This document shows positions 44,155 through 52,644 of a stretch of DNA of 64,000 nucleotides, piece after piece. The notes below the pieces were generated by a model that had not been told where the DNA came from, made no database searches, and worked only from the letters and a program-made list of their open reading frames with translations. Location: assembly GCA_046598525.1 (NCBI GenBank), contig JBKJIJ010000003.1, positions 10,305 to 74,304 of the forward strand, given 5' to 3'. Source of the DNA: Methylotenera_A sp046598525 (lineage in GTDB: Bacteria; Pseudomonadota; Gammaproteobacteria; Burkholderiales; Methylophilaceae). The stretch's first letter is position 1. Each line of letters begins with the position of its first letter. Made by a program: the position numbers and the translations under genes.

Positions 44155-44161
44155 ATGTAAA

Positions 44162-44929
44162 CTAATTACCCGCCGTTAATTGCTCACTGGTGCGACCAAA
44201 TCGGCGCTCTCTTTGCTGATAAGAACTAATGGCTAATGTGAATGCTTTAGAATCGAAATCGGGCCAAAGCGTATCGGTAAAATATAATTCAGTGTAGGCC
44301 AGCTGCCACAGCAAAAAGTTACTCACGCGTTTTTCGCCGCCGGTTCGAATAAACAAATCGGGCTCTGGCGCATAATGCATGGATAAATATGGCGCCATAT
44401 CTTCTTCTGTATACTCGCCCTGCTTGGCTGGAAGCGCTTTAACCATATTATTAGTGGCCTGCAGAACATCCCAGCGCCCGCCGTAATTAGCGGCAATACT
44501 TAATGTTAAGCCGGTATTATTTGCGGTTAATTGCTCAGATGATTCAATTTGCGCCACCAAATCCGCGTTAAAACGTGTACGGTCGCCAATTAAAATTAGG
44601 CGAATATTATTGTCATTTAGCTTAACCACTTCACGTTTCAGCGCATCCATAAACAAGCCCATTAAAAATGAGACTTCATCGTCTGGGCGGCGCCAATTTT
44701 CGCTACTAAAGGCAAATAGCGTTAAAAACTTTACGTCCATTTGCGCGCATTGCTTAACTAAATCGCGCACAATTTCTACACCACGTTTATGGCCCGCAAC
44801 GCGCGGTAAAAAACGTTTTCTGGCCCAACGGCCATTGCCATCCATAATCACCGCGATATGCTGTGGAACTTCAGCCGATTCAGGAGTTGCTTGTGTCGTG
44901 CTTTTTGATGATTTAGAAAAAAACTTCAT
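44162..44929 (-). CDS. uppS: Undecaprenyl diphosphate synthase
   Basis: A 255-residue cis-prenyltransferase that makes the C55 carrier lipid. The catalytic aspartate is D30 in HIAVIMDGNGRWA; FAFSSENWRRP and RTGGEKRVSNFLLWQLAYTE are further motifs. A poorly conserved, Ser/Thr-rich N-terminal extension of about 20 residues precedes the core. It follows frr by nine bases. Confidence 0.96.
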   Translation of the reverse strand: MKFFSKSSKSTTQATPESAEVPQHIAVIMDGNGRWARKRFLPRVAGHKRGVEIVRDLVKQCAQMDVKFLTLFAFSSENWRRPDDEVSFLMGLFMDALKREVVKLNDNNIRLILIGDRTRFNADLVAQIESSEQLTANNTGLTLSIAANYGGRWDVLQATNNMVKALPAKQGEYTEEDMAPYLSMHYAPEPDLFIRTGGEKRVSNFLLWQLAYTELYFTDTLWPDFDSKAFTLAISSYQQRERRFGRTSEQLTAGN

Positions 44930-44938
44930 GCTAATCGG

Positions 44939-45496
44939 CTAAACAGCCATCAAATCGGTTTCTTTAGCTTGCAACAATTTATCCACATCAATAACCGCTT
45001 TATCGGTCATTTTTTGCACTTCATCTTGCGCACGGCGCTCATCATCCTCACCAATTTCTTTGTCTTTTAGCAGTTTCTTCAACGCATCATTGGCATCGCG
45101 GCGCACATTGCGAATGGCCACTTTGGCGCCTTCACCTTCGGTACGCACAATTTTGGTTAAATCGCGGCGGCGTTCTTCTGTCAGCATTGGCATTGGTACG
45201 CGAATCAAATCGCCATTAGTGGCAGGGTTTAAGCCCAAATCGCAATCGCGAATCGCTTTCTCTACTTTGCCAATCATGTTTTTTTCATAAGGTTGAACAT
45301 TAATCGTGCGCGCATCGCCCAAATTAACGTTTGCCACTTGGTTTACAGCCACCATAGAGCCGTAGTACTCAACCATTACATGGTCCAACAAACCAATATG
45401 CGCGCGGCCTGTACGAATTTTTGCCAAATCATTTTTAAGTGATTCTAATGATTTTTGCATTTTTAAATCGGCGTTTTTTCTAATTTCTTCCAACAT
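44939..45496 (-). CDS. frr: Ribosome recycling factor
   Basis: A 185-residue factor that, with EF-G, splits post-termination ribosomes. I start at ATG 45496 (MLEEIRKNADLKMQKS), which has GGAG six bases upstream and gives the usual family length; a TTG at 45508 would use that site as coding sequence. IRTGRAHIGLLD and RRDANDALKKL are typical. It is in the pyrH-frr-uppS order. Confidence 0.96.
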   Translation of the reverse strand: MLEEIRKNADLKMQKSLESLKNDLAKIRTGRAHIGLLDHVMVEYYGSMVAVNQVANVNLGDARTINVQPYEKNMIGKVEKAIRDCDLGLNPATNGDLIRVPMPMLTEERRRDLTKIVRTEGEGAKVAIRNVRRDANDALKKLLKDKEIGEDDERRAQDEVQKMTDKAVIDVDKLLQAKETDLMAV

Positions 45497-45540
45497 GTGT
45501 TTCTCCAACTTTACTTTTTTATTGATGCGAACAAAATTAT

Positions 45541-46257
45541 TTATGAAACAACTACTCTAGTACCTTCTTTTTCGCCCATTACCACGCGCATTAAAGCATC
45601 GGCTTTAAAAATATTAAATACCGCAATGGGCATTTTTTGATCGCGACAAAGCGTAAATGCAGTGGCGTCCATCACTTTTAAGTCTTTTGAAATCGCTTCG
45701 TCAAACGTAACCGTTTCATATTTGGTAGCTGTGGCGTCTTTTTTAGGGTCAGCCGTGTAAATACCATCTACTTTGGTGGCTTTTAATACAATATCCGCAT
45801 CGATTTCCATACCGCGCAAAGCCGCAGCCGTATCAGTAGTAAAAAACGGATTACCTGTACCTGCGCCAAAAATAACGACACGGCCTTTTTCTAAAGCGCG
45901 TAAGGCTTTAGCGCGCACATATGGCTCTACAAATTCAATGCCAAGCGCGCTTTGCACGCGTGCTTCAACCCCAATATGGCGCATGGCATCTTGCAGAGCA
46001 AGCGCATTCATCACCGTGGCCAGCATGCCCATATAATCGGCAGTGGCTCTATCCATGCCCTCTGCTGCAGGCGCTACGCCGCGAAAAATATTGCCGCCGC
46101 CAATAACCACGCCAACTTCTACGCCCAAATCCACAATTTGTTTAATTTGCGCAACGATATTAGTAATGGTGTTGCGATTAATGCCATAGGCATCATCACC
46201 CATTAAAGCTTCGCCAGAAAGTTTAAGTAGTATGCGTTTATAGGCTGGTTTTGCCAT
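45541..46257 (-). CDS. pyrH: UMP kinase
   Basis: A 238-residue hexameric amino-acid-kinase-fold enzyme converting UMP to UDP. KRILLKLSGEALMG at the N-terminus, GGGNIFRG and FGAGTGNPFFTTDTAAALRG are PyrH signatures. It follows the tsf terminator, so it probably has its own promoter in the 182-base gap upstream as well as read-through. Confidence 0.97.
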   Translation of the reverse strand: MAKPAYKRILLKLSGEALMGDDAYGINRNTITNIVAQIKQIVDLGVEVGVVIGGGNIFRGVAPAAEGMDRATADYMGMLATVMNALALQDAMRHIGVEARVQSALGIEFVEPYVRAKALRALEKGRVVIFGAGTGNPFFTTDTAAALRGMEIDADIVLKATKVDGIYTADPKKDATATKYETVTFDEAISKDLKVMDATAFTLCRDQKMPIAVFNIFKADALMRVVMGEKEGTRVVVS

Positions 46258-46385
46258 GGTTTACCCTGTTTTAATAGTTTGATTATTTAATCACAAACCC
46301 TGCGATTTTACTAAATTTCAAGAACATTTAACCTTAGTATTGTTGGGTTTTAATGCACTTTAAGCCATGTTGTTTAATGATAGAC

Positions 46386-46424
46386 GAAAAAAAAGTGAGC
46401 CCAGCATTACGCTAAGCCCACTTT
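46386..46424 (-). terminator. Intrinsic terminator after tsf
   Basis: On the - strand, AAGTGGGCTTAGC and GCTGGGCTCACTT pair over 13 positions (three G-U) around a five-base loop (stem 46393-46423 on +). Eight T follow (complement of 46387-46394). It ends the rpsB-tsf transcript. Confidence 0.88.
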
Positions 46425-46439
46425 AAAAGTTAAATCATT

Positions 46440-47315
46440 TTAAACTTTAGCGGCGGCGGCAACTTCTGCGGCGTAATCAACCACTACTTTTTCAATGCCT
46501 TCACCCACTGTAAACATAGTGAATGATGCAACCGATGCACCTTTAGATTTTAATAAAGATTCAATCGTATGTTTGTCATCTTTAACAAAAACTTGGCTTA
46601 ACAAAGTCACTTCTTTTAAGAATTTTTGCACAGTACCATCGGCAATTTTTTCTAACATCGCTTCTGGTTTACCTGCTTCTTTTGCTTTTTCAATAGCAAC
46701 GCGACGCTCTGCTTCAATCAAGCTTGCATCAATGCCAGAAGCATTTAACGATTTTGGTTTAGCAGCGGCAATATGCATGGCGATATCTTTTGCCAAAGCG
46801 TCATCACCACCGACTAAATCGACCAACACACCAATTTTGCTGCCGTGAATATAGCTAGCCAATTTGCCTTGCACAGCTGGGCGCACAAAACGACGTGGCG
46901 TGATGTTTTCACCAATTTTACCAACCAATTGCGCACGCGTTTCTTCAACTGTGGCGCCGCGCATTGGTAATGCGTTTACGGCATCAATATCAGCCGCGTC
47001 GCTGTTTGAAACGATAGTGGCTAATTCGCTAACGAACTTCAAAAAGTCTTCATTTTTAGCGCAGAAGTCTGTTTCAGAGTTTACTTCAATCATCGCACCC
47101 GTTTTACCATCGGCAGAAATAGCAACGCCTACAGTGCCTTCAGCTGCCACACGGCCTGCTGCTTTGCTGGCTTTGTTACCAAAACGTACGCGTAAAATTT
47201 CTTCTGCGCGCGTCATGTCGCCTTCTGCTTCAGTAAGCGCTTTTTTACAATCCATCATTGGCGCATCGGTGCGCTCACGTAATTCTTTTACCATGCTTGC
47301 GGTAATTTCAGCCAT
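46440..47315 (-). CDS. tsf: Elongation factor Ts
   Basis: A 291-residue nucleotide-exchange factor for EF-Tu. The N-terminal UBA-like segment MVKELRERTDAPMMDCKKAL and the TDFCAKNEDF motif near residue 81 are diagnostic. It follows rpsB, separated by a strong hairpin, and is followed by a terminator. Confidence 0.97.
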   Translation of the reverse strand: MAEITASMVKELRERTDAPMMDCKKALTEAEGDMTRAEEILRVRFGNKASKAAGRVAAEGTVGVAISADGKTGAMIEVNSETDFCAKNEDFLKFVSELATIVSNSDAADIDAVNALPMRGATVEETRAQLVGKIGENITPRRFVRPAVQGKLASYIHGSKIGVLVDLVGGDDALAKDIAMHIAAAKPKSLNASGIDASLIEAERRVAIEKAKEAGKPEAMLEKIADGTVQKFLKEVTLLSQVFVKDDKHTIESLLKSKGASVASFTMFTVGEGIEKVVVDYAAEVAAAAKV

Positions 47316-47362
47316 TTTTAGCTCCTAAACTTAAATATTAGTATTCGATATTTTATAAATAG

Positions 47363-47387
47363 AAAAAGGGGCTATGCGCCCCTTTTT
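47363..47387 (-). terminator. Hairpin between rpsB and tsf
   Basis: AAAAAGGGGC and GCCCCTTTTT make a perfect 10-bp stem with a five-base loop. The U-rich right arm on the - strand makes it a terminator or attenuator that lowers tsf relative to rpsB mRNA. Confidence 0.82.
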
Positions 47388-47398
47388 AATTTAATGCA

Positions 47399-48145
47399 TT
47401 ATTCTGCCGTTGCAACTTCTGCTGGTGCTGTTTCTTCTTGCGCCGATTTAACAATCTCAGTGATTGCATTCTCACGGCCTTCTAAAACGGCATCTGCCAT
47501 GCCGCGTGCATATAAACGAATCGCACGTGAAGAGTCATCGTTACCAGGAATTACATAAGCAACGCCGTCTGGTGAGTTGTTTGTATCCACAATACCAATC
47601 ACTGGAATGCCTAATTTAGCCGCTTCAGTAATCGCGCCGCTTTCATGACCTACGTCAATAATGAAAATCGCATCTGGCAAGCCGCCCATTTCTTTAATAC
47701 CGCCAATTGAACGCTCTAATTTTTCAATTTCGCGCTTGTAACCTAAGGCTTCTTTTTTGCCGAATTTTTCTAAGCTGCCGTCTAATAACATTGCTTCAAA
47801 GTCGTGAAGACGTTTGATGGATTGTTTAACAGTTTTAAAGTTAGTTAGCATACCACCTAACCAACGGTGATTAACGTAAGCACAACCAGCGCGTGACGCT
47901 TCTTCTTTAACGATATCGCGCGCTTGGCGTTTTGTACCAACGAATAAGATACGGCCTTTGTTAGCCGCTAGCGTACGCGTATATTTCATTGCCTCTTCAA
48001 ATAGTGGCAATGTTTTTTCTAAGTTTACAATATGAATTTTGTTGCGGTCGCCAAAAATGTACTCAGCCATTTTAGGGTTCCAATAACGGGTTTGGTGGCC
48101 AAAGTGAACACCGGCCTCAAGCATTTGACGCATAGTAACTGACAT
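47399..48145 (-). CDS. rpsB: 30S ribosomal protein S2
   Basis: A 248-residue protein starting at ATG 48145 (MSVTMRQMLEAGVHFGHQTRYW) with GGAGC about six bases upstream. An in-frame upstream start at 48223 would add 26 residues unlike S2. GTKRQARDIVKEEA, HRWLGGMLTNFKT and DTNNSPDGVAYVIPGNDDS are S2 motifs. The 243-base divergent gap to map is AT-rich and must carry both promoters and the rpsB leader. Confidence 0.97.
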   Translation of the reverse strand: MSVTMRQMLEAGVHFGHQTRYWNPKMAEYIFGDRNKIHIVNLEKTLPLFEEAMKYTRTLAANKGRILFVGTKRQARDIVKEEASRAGCAYVNHRWLGGMLTNFKTVKQSIKRLHDFEAMLLDGSLEKFGKKEALGYKREIEKLERSIGGIKEMGGLPDAIFIIDVGHESGAITEAAKLGIPVIGIVDTNNSPDGVAYVIPGNDDSSRAIRLYARGMADAVLEGRENAITEIVKSAQEETAPAEVATAE

Positions 48146-48331
48146 TGTATTGCTCCATGTAAGGGTTAACATTACATTCATCCACAATATTTGCTGGCTT
48201 TGTATATTAAGCCGCTCAAACACCCTGTACGGGATGACGTAGTGATTTAAAACAGTTTTAAGTTAGATAAAATTAGATAAAATAAAACTAAAAAATTACT
48301 TAATTGACTAAAACCTCAACCAAGTGGCGCG

Positions 48332-48337
48332 TATAAT
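48332..48337 (+). promoter_or_regulatory. -10 element upstream of map
   Basis: A perfect TATAAT lies 52 bases before the map start. No good -35 is found at 16-18 bases; TTGACT at 48304-48309 is 22 bases away, which is too far. The assignment is therefore tentative. Confidence 0.4.
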
Positions 48338-48388
48338 AGCAAATCTCCCACCCAAACTCAAACAAAACTTGAATTTTTTCAAAGAATT

Positions 48389-49186
48389 ATGACGATTACA
48401 ATAAACAATACAGATGACATCGCAAAAATGCGAATTGCAGGCAAACTAGCATCTGAAGTGCTTGATTACATTACACCTTTTGTTGTAAACGGCGTTACTA
48501 CCGAAAAGCTGGATCAGCTTTGCCACGATTATATTGTGAACGTGCAGCAGGCGATTCCTGCGCCGTTGAATTATGCGCCAGATGGTCACACGCCCTACCC
48601 TAAATCGGTTTGCACGTCCGTTAACCATGTAATTTGCCATGGCGTACCGGGTGATAAAGTATTAAAAACTGGTGATACGGTGAATATTGATATTACGGTG
48701 ATTAAAGATGGTTATCACGGCGATACATCGCGCATGTTTCATGTGGGTGAAGTGTCTATTCAGGCTAAACGCTTGTCAGAATTGACTTATCAAGCGATGT
48801 GGCTGGGCATTAATAAGGTAAAACCAGACGCAACTTTGGGCGATATTGGTTATGCCATTCAAAGTTTTGCCGAGAAAAATGGCTTTAGCGTGGTGCGCGA
48901 ATTTTGTGGTCATGGCATTGGTAAAAAATTCCATGAAGACCCGCAAGTGTTGCATTACGGCAGACCAAATACGGGTGTAAAACTGCGCGCTGGCATGATA
49001 TTTACCATTGAGCCGATGATTAACGCCGGCAAGCGCGATATTAAACAAATGCCCGATGGCTGGACCATAGTGACCAAAGACCGCAGTTTATCGGCACAAT
49101 GGGAACACACGGTGTTGGTGACTGAAACAGGATTTGAAGTCTTGACTTTATCGGCAGGCTCACCTGCTACACCTGTATTAAATTAA
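48389..49186 (+). CDS. map: Methionine aminopeptidase, type I
   Basis: A 265-residue dinuclear metallopeptidase that removes the initiator methionine. HVICHGVPGD, NIDITVIKDGYHGDTSRMF, FCGHGIGKKFHEDP, FTIEPMINAG and QWEHTVLVTE supply the conserved histidine and the five metal ligands. It is divergent from rpsB and followed by glnD within 6 bases, the classical order. With def in the same window, both N-terminal processing enzymes are present. Confidence 0.97.
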   Translation: MTITINNTDDIAKMRIAGKLASEVLDYITPFVVNGVTTEKLDQLCHDYIVNVQQAIPAPLNYAPDGHTPYPKSVCTSVNHVICHGVPGDKVLKTGDTVNIDITVIKDGYHGDTSRMFHVGEVSIQAKRLSELTYQAMWLGINKVKPDATLGDIGYAIQSFAEKNGFSVVREFCGHGIGKKFHEDPQVLHYGRPNTGVKLRAGMIFTIEPMINAGKRDIKQMPDGWTIVTKDRSLSAQWEHTVLVTETGFEVLTLSAGSPATPVLN

Positions 49187-49191
49187 TTAAA

Positions 49192-51780
49192 ATGACTGAT
49201 TTGCAAATTCAGTCTAAGCAGGTAATGCAAGCGTGGCGGCTTGACCTTAAAACGCAGCAACAAGCACTTGAAACGGCGTTTTTTGAGCATCAAAATACCG
49301 CCAAGTTACTCAAACAGCAATCTTTATTGATTGACCAACTGCTTAAAAAAATATGGCTACAAGCTAATATTGATGCCGATATCGCGCTAATTGCTGTTGG
49401 TGGATATGGGCGCAATCAATTATTCCCTTATTCAGATATTGACCTGCTGATTTTGCTGCCGGATAGCACGCTAAATAATGATGCTATTGCGATTCAAAAC
49501 CAAAAAATAGAAACCTTAATTGGTTTGTTGTGGGATATTGGACTTAATGTCGGCCATAGCGTACGCACCATGCAAGAATGCATCAGCGAATCGGCGCAAG
49601 ATGTAACGGTACAAACCAATTTGCTTGAAGCGCGCTTGCTATGCGGCAAAAAATCGGGTTTTCAAGCTTTTTTTAAAGCGGTAACTCAAACCATGGATAC
49701 CGCCAAATTTTATGCGGCTAAATTCAAAGAGCAAGATAATCGCCACGCCAAATTTAACGATACCACCTATAACTTAGAGCCTAACATTAAAGAAAGCCCT
49801 GGCGGCTTGCGCGATTTGCACATGATTTTGTGGCTGGCGCTAAGCCAAAATTTGGGCAAAAACTGGGCCGATTTAGCTAAAAATAACATTATTACCACAA
49901 CAGAATTACGGCAAATTACGCGCCATGAACGTAATCTGCAAAACTTGCGTGTTCGCTTGCATTATTTGGCCAAGCGCCGCGAAGACAGGCTATTGTTTGA
50001 CTTTCAAAATGAGCTGGCAAGCGATTTAGGCTGCGTGACTACGCCGCGCAAACGCGCCAGTGAGCAGTTGATGCAAAGTTATTACACCAGTGCAAAATTT
50101 ATCAATTTAATCAACGAGATTTTGCTTAAAACGTTTGAAAAAATAGCCAATAAAGCCAGACCAAAAATCATGCCGATTAATGCACGATTTGAAGCGCATG
50201 ACGATCTGCTGGAAATCAAAACTGCCAATGTGTTGCAGCAATATCCAAACGCTATTTTGGAAAGTTTTTTACTGTTGCAGCAACACCCGCAATTAAACGG
50301 CATGAGCGCTAATTTAATTCGCGAATTACAGCGCGTTAAAAAAATAGTCAATGTGGATTTTCGTCAATCGGCTGATAACAAAGCCACGTTTTTAGCGATT
50401 TTATCGCAGCCAAACGGCGTTAATCACTCATTACGTCGCATGAATCGGTACGGAATTTTAGGCCAATATATTCCTGTTTTTGGTAAAATAGTCGGCCAAA
50501 TGCAGCATGATTTATTTCATGTTTATACGGTAGATGAGCATATTTTAAATGTGCTGGCTAACTTGCGCCGCTACGCCAAGCCAGAGTTAAAACACGAATT
50601 TCCCTTATGTAGTCAACTATTTAGCGATTTTGACAAGCCGCACTTACTTTACTTAGCGGCATTATTTCACGATATTGCAAAAGGACGTGGCGGCGACCAT
50701 TCCACACTGGGCACCGTTGATGCAAAACGCTTTTGCAAATTGCATGGCTTGACCAAAGAAGATACCAATTTGGTGGCATGGTTGGTAGATGCCCATCTTA
50801 AAATGTCTAGCACCGCGCAAAAATGCGATTTATCGGATCCCGAAGTGATTCAACATTTTGCGCATTTAGTTAAAACTGAAAAACGCTTAATTGCCTTGTA
50901 TTTGTTAACTGTAGCCGATATTCGCGGCACTAGTCCTGTGGTTTGGAATGCATGGAAAGCACGGCTGTTGGAAAGCCTGTTTTATGCCACACAGCATTTA
51001 CTCAAAAATACGGGTTTTACTACGCAGCAAACCATTGCAAGTCGCCAAATTGAGGCAAAAGAAAAACTCACTCGTTATGGGTTAAAACCTGAGTCTTATC
51101 TGGCGCTATGGCAAAACGTAGGAGCTGGTTATTTTACGCGCTTTGAATCCGATGAAATTGCTTGGCAAAGCCGCTTGTTAACACCGCATGTATTATCTGA
51201 AAAGCCAATTGTGCGCGCGCGTTTAAGCCCAAATGGCGATGGTATTCAGGTGATGATTTACACGCGCAACCAAGATGATTTATTTGCGCGCATTTGTAAT
51301 TTCTTTGACCGCATGGCGTATAACATTGTGCAAGCCAAAATTTATACCACCAATCATGGCTATGCGCTTAATAATTTTATTGTTTTAGATCAATCAGGTA
51401 AATCAGTTAGTTACAGTGGTTTATTAAAATTTATTGAGCTAGAACTAACAAAAAAAATAGAAATTGATAATCCGTTAGAAGCGCCATTACAAGGCCGCGT
51501 TAGCCGCCAAGTAAAGTATATGTCGATTAAAGCGCAAGTAAAAATCACCACCGAATTACAAGGCAACTACCTTACTTTAGAAATTGTGGCGGGTGATAGG
51601 CCTGGGCTTTTAGCTTACGTTGCCAACGTGCTGTTGCAACATGATATTGAGTTGCATAACGCCAAAATTAATACCTTAGGCAATCGCGCCGAAGATAGCT
51701 TTTTGATTTCGGCCAAACAAAATGCGCCTATAAATGCCGCTAAAATTGAGCAGCTGATTCAAAGCTTAAGCAATATATAA
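49192..51780 (+). CDS. glnD: Bifunctional uridylyltransferase/uridylyl-removing enzyme GlnD
   Basis: An 862-residue nitrogen sensor that uridylylates and deuridylylates PII according to glutamine level. Domains in order: nucleotidyltransferase (GGYGRNQLFPYSDIDLLILL, about 69-88); a helical GlnD-specific domain; an HD phosphohydrolase domain with HDIAKGRGGDHS from H493; and two C-terminal ACT domains (about 680-745 and 785-855, the second with LEIVAGDRPGLLAYVA). Full length for the family. It implies a PII protein and GlnE elsewhere. Confidence 0.97.
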   Translation: MTDLQIQSKQVMQAWRLDLKTQQQALETAFFEHQNTAKLLKQQSLLIDQLLKKIWLQANIDADIALIAVGGYGRNQLFPYSDIDLLILLPDSTLNNDAIAIQNQKIETLIGLLWDIGLNVGHSVRTMQECISESAQDVTVQTNLLEARLLCGKKSGFQAFFKAVTQTMDTAKFYAAKFKEQDNRHAKFNDTTYNLEPNIKESPGGLRDLHMILWLALSQNLGKNWADLAKNNIITTTELRQITRHERNLQNLRVRLHYLAKRREDRLLFDFQNELASDLGCVTTPRKRASEQLMQSYYTSAKFINLINEILLKTFEKIANKARPKIMPINARFEAHDDLLEIKTANVLQQYPNAILESFLLLQQHPQLNGMSANLIRELQRVKKIVNVDFRQSADNKATFLAILSQPNGVNHSLRRMNRYGILGQYIPVFGKIVGQMQHDLFHVYTVDEHILNVLANLRRYAKPELKHEFPLCSQLFSDFDKPHLLYLAALFHDIAKGRGGDHSTLGTVDAKRFCKLHGLTKEDTNLVAWLVDAHLKMSSTAQKCDLSDPEVIQHFAHLVKTEKRLIALYLLTVADIRGTSPVVWNAWKARLLESLFYATQHLLKNTGFTTQQTIASRQIEAKEKLTRYGLKPESYLALWQNVGAGYFTRFESDEIAWQSRLLTPHVLSEKPIVRARLSPNGDGIQVMIYTRNQDDLFARICNFFDRMAYNIVQAKIYTTNHGYALNNFIVLDQSGKSVSYSGLLKFIELELTKKIEIDNPLEAPLQGRVSRQVKYMSIKAQVKITTELQGNYLTLEIVAGDRPGLLAYVANVLLQHDIELHNAKINTLGNRAEDSFLISAKQNAPINAAKIEQLIQSLSNI

Positions 51781-51873
51781 GGGCTTTTTTAACTTAGCAG
51801 TGTTTATCGTGATGTGTTTGATTATTGCCTGCTTGATTCATATACTTGATTCATATAACAATCCCAAAAACAA

Positions 51874-51907
51874 AAAAGCCTAGCTCTAAAATAGAAGCTA
51901 GACTTTT
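51874..51907. terminator. Imperfect bidirectional hairpin between glnD and the cupin gene
   Basis: AAAAGCCTAGCT (51874-51885) and AGCTAGACTTTT (51896-51907) pair at 11 of 12 positions. It is A-rich on the left and T-rich on the right, so it can end transcripts in both directions between these convergent genes. Confidence 0.7.
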
Positions 51908-51955
51908 AGTTGCAAGCTGGATTTATACTAAAACCAGCTTTTACAAACCCTAAAA

Positions 51956-52231
51956 CTATGAGTGTTTGTAATGTTTTTTCAGTTGCTTAACAACTTCCCA
52001 TTGTGATTTCATGCCTTTTGGGAAAACAACGAAATCACCGGCTTTAATCACTACTTTTTCGCCGCCTTGTGGTGTTACATGAATTTCGCCTTCTAAAAGG
52101 TAAGCGCTCTCTGTCATGCCGAAATCTAATGGAAATTTAGACACTTCTTTTTCCCAGATAGACCAGCTAGCAACGCCTAGCTCTTTTAATTTCTCTTCTG
52201 ACGGGTTATGGTCAACGATAATTTGGCTCAT
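51956..52231 (-). CDS. Small cupin-domain protein
   Basis: A 91-residue single cupin domain: ESAYLLEGEIHVTP, then KAGDFVVFPKGMKSQWEV, the two cupin motifs in reduced form. Most metal-binding histidines of classical cupins are missing, as in the small EutQ/DUF861-like group. The substrate is unknown. A ribosome binding site AAGGA lies six bases before the ATG. It lies downstream of the tRNA terminator and is probably transcribed on its own. Confidence 0.8.
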   Translation of the reverse strand: MSQIIVDHNPSEEKLKELGVASWSIWEKEVSKFPLDFGMTESAYLLEGEIHVTPQGGEKVVIKAGDFVVFPKGMKSQWEVVKQLKKHYKHS

Positions 52232-52263
52232 GTTAAATCCTTAAAAATAATGAATAAACTTTT

Positions 52264-52300
52264 AAAAACAAATGCCGCTTAAATAGTTAAAGCGGCATTT
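52264..52300 (-). terminator. Terminator after tRNA-Ser
   Basis: On the - strand, AAATGCCGCTT and AAGCGGCATTT form an 11-bp stem (52270-52280 and 52290-52300 on +). The RNA continues GTTTTT (complement of 52264-52269). It starts seven bases after the tRNA CCA end. Confidence 0.88.
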
Positions 52301-52306
52301 AAAATT

Positions 52307-52396
52307 TGGCGGAAGAGGTGAGATTCGAACTCACGGTGGGCTCGCACCCACGACAGTTTTCAAGACTGTAGCATTAAACCGCTCTGCCACTCTTCC
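52307..52396 (-). tRNA. tRNA-Ser (anticodon UGA)
   Basis: 90 bases including an encoded CCA at 52307-52309. The acceptor arm GGAAGAG pairs with CTCTTCC. The anticodon arm is ACAGT, loop CTTGAAA, ACTGT, giving anticodon UGA, which reads UCN serine codons. The long variable arm GTGGG-TGCGAG-CCCAC marks a class II tRNA, and the T arm is GTGAG-TTCGAAT-CTCAC. It is preceded on its own strand by two degenerate copies of its 5' half and a predicted promoter near 52631. Confidence 0.97.
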
Positions 52397-52586
52397 TTAT
52401 ATAAAACCTTTGTTACTTTTAGACTATTTTTAGAACAGTCTTGAGGACTGTAGCATGCCGACATTTAAACCTCGCGCTCTGCCACTCTTCCTAATGTAAA
52501 ACCTTTGTTACTTTTAGACTATCTTTAGAACAGTCTTGAGGACTGTAGCATGTCGAAATTGAAACCTCGCGCTCTGCCACCCTTCC
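52397..52586 (-). repeat. Two tandem 95-bp units derived from the tRNA-Ser 5' half
   Basis: Unit B is 52397-52491 and unit A 52492-52586, read on the - strand. Each starts with GGAAGRGTGGCAGAGC, as the tRNA does. Each has an enlarged D-loop region (about 13 extra bases) and keeps GCTACAGTC and an anticodon-arm-like hairpin. It then changes to sequence unrelated to the tRNA (TCTAAARATAGTCTAAAAG). A and B differ at about seven of 95 positions. The tRNA starts exactly 95 bases after B, so the spacing is regular. No 3' acceptor strand or T arm exists, so they cannot be functional tRNAs. Confidence 0.92.
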
Positions 52587-52630
52587 AATCTTATCTGCGA
52601 ATCAACGTTGTGTTAATCGCGAAAGACCGC

Positions 52631-52636
52631 ATTATA
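52631..52636 (-). promoter_or_regulatory. Predicted -10 of the tRNA-Ser/repeat transcript
   Basis: On the - strand TATAAT is followed by GCGGTC, a GC-rich discriminator typical of stable-RNA promoters under stringent control. The -35 (TTCAAG or ATTCAA) is weak and lies in the last codons of def. Initiation near 52624 would place both repeat units in the tRNA 5' leader. Confidence 0.6.
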
Positions 52637-52644
52637 GCAAACAA

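Noticed and set aside
48146..48223. 26-residue extension of S2
   Set aside because: It would include the ribosome binding site of the ATG at 48145 and does not resemble S2.
52397..52586. Possible selenocysteine tRNAs because the loop reads UCA
   Set aside because: No acceptor 3' strand, T arm or long acceptor/D arms; U33 is missing; no selA or selB in the window.
52397..52600. CRISPR-like short regular repeats
   Set aside because: The units are 95 bp with tRNA homology and no short repeat/variable spacer structure; no cas genes are nearby.
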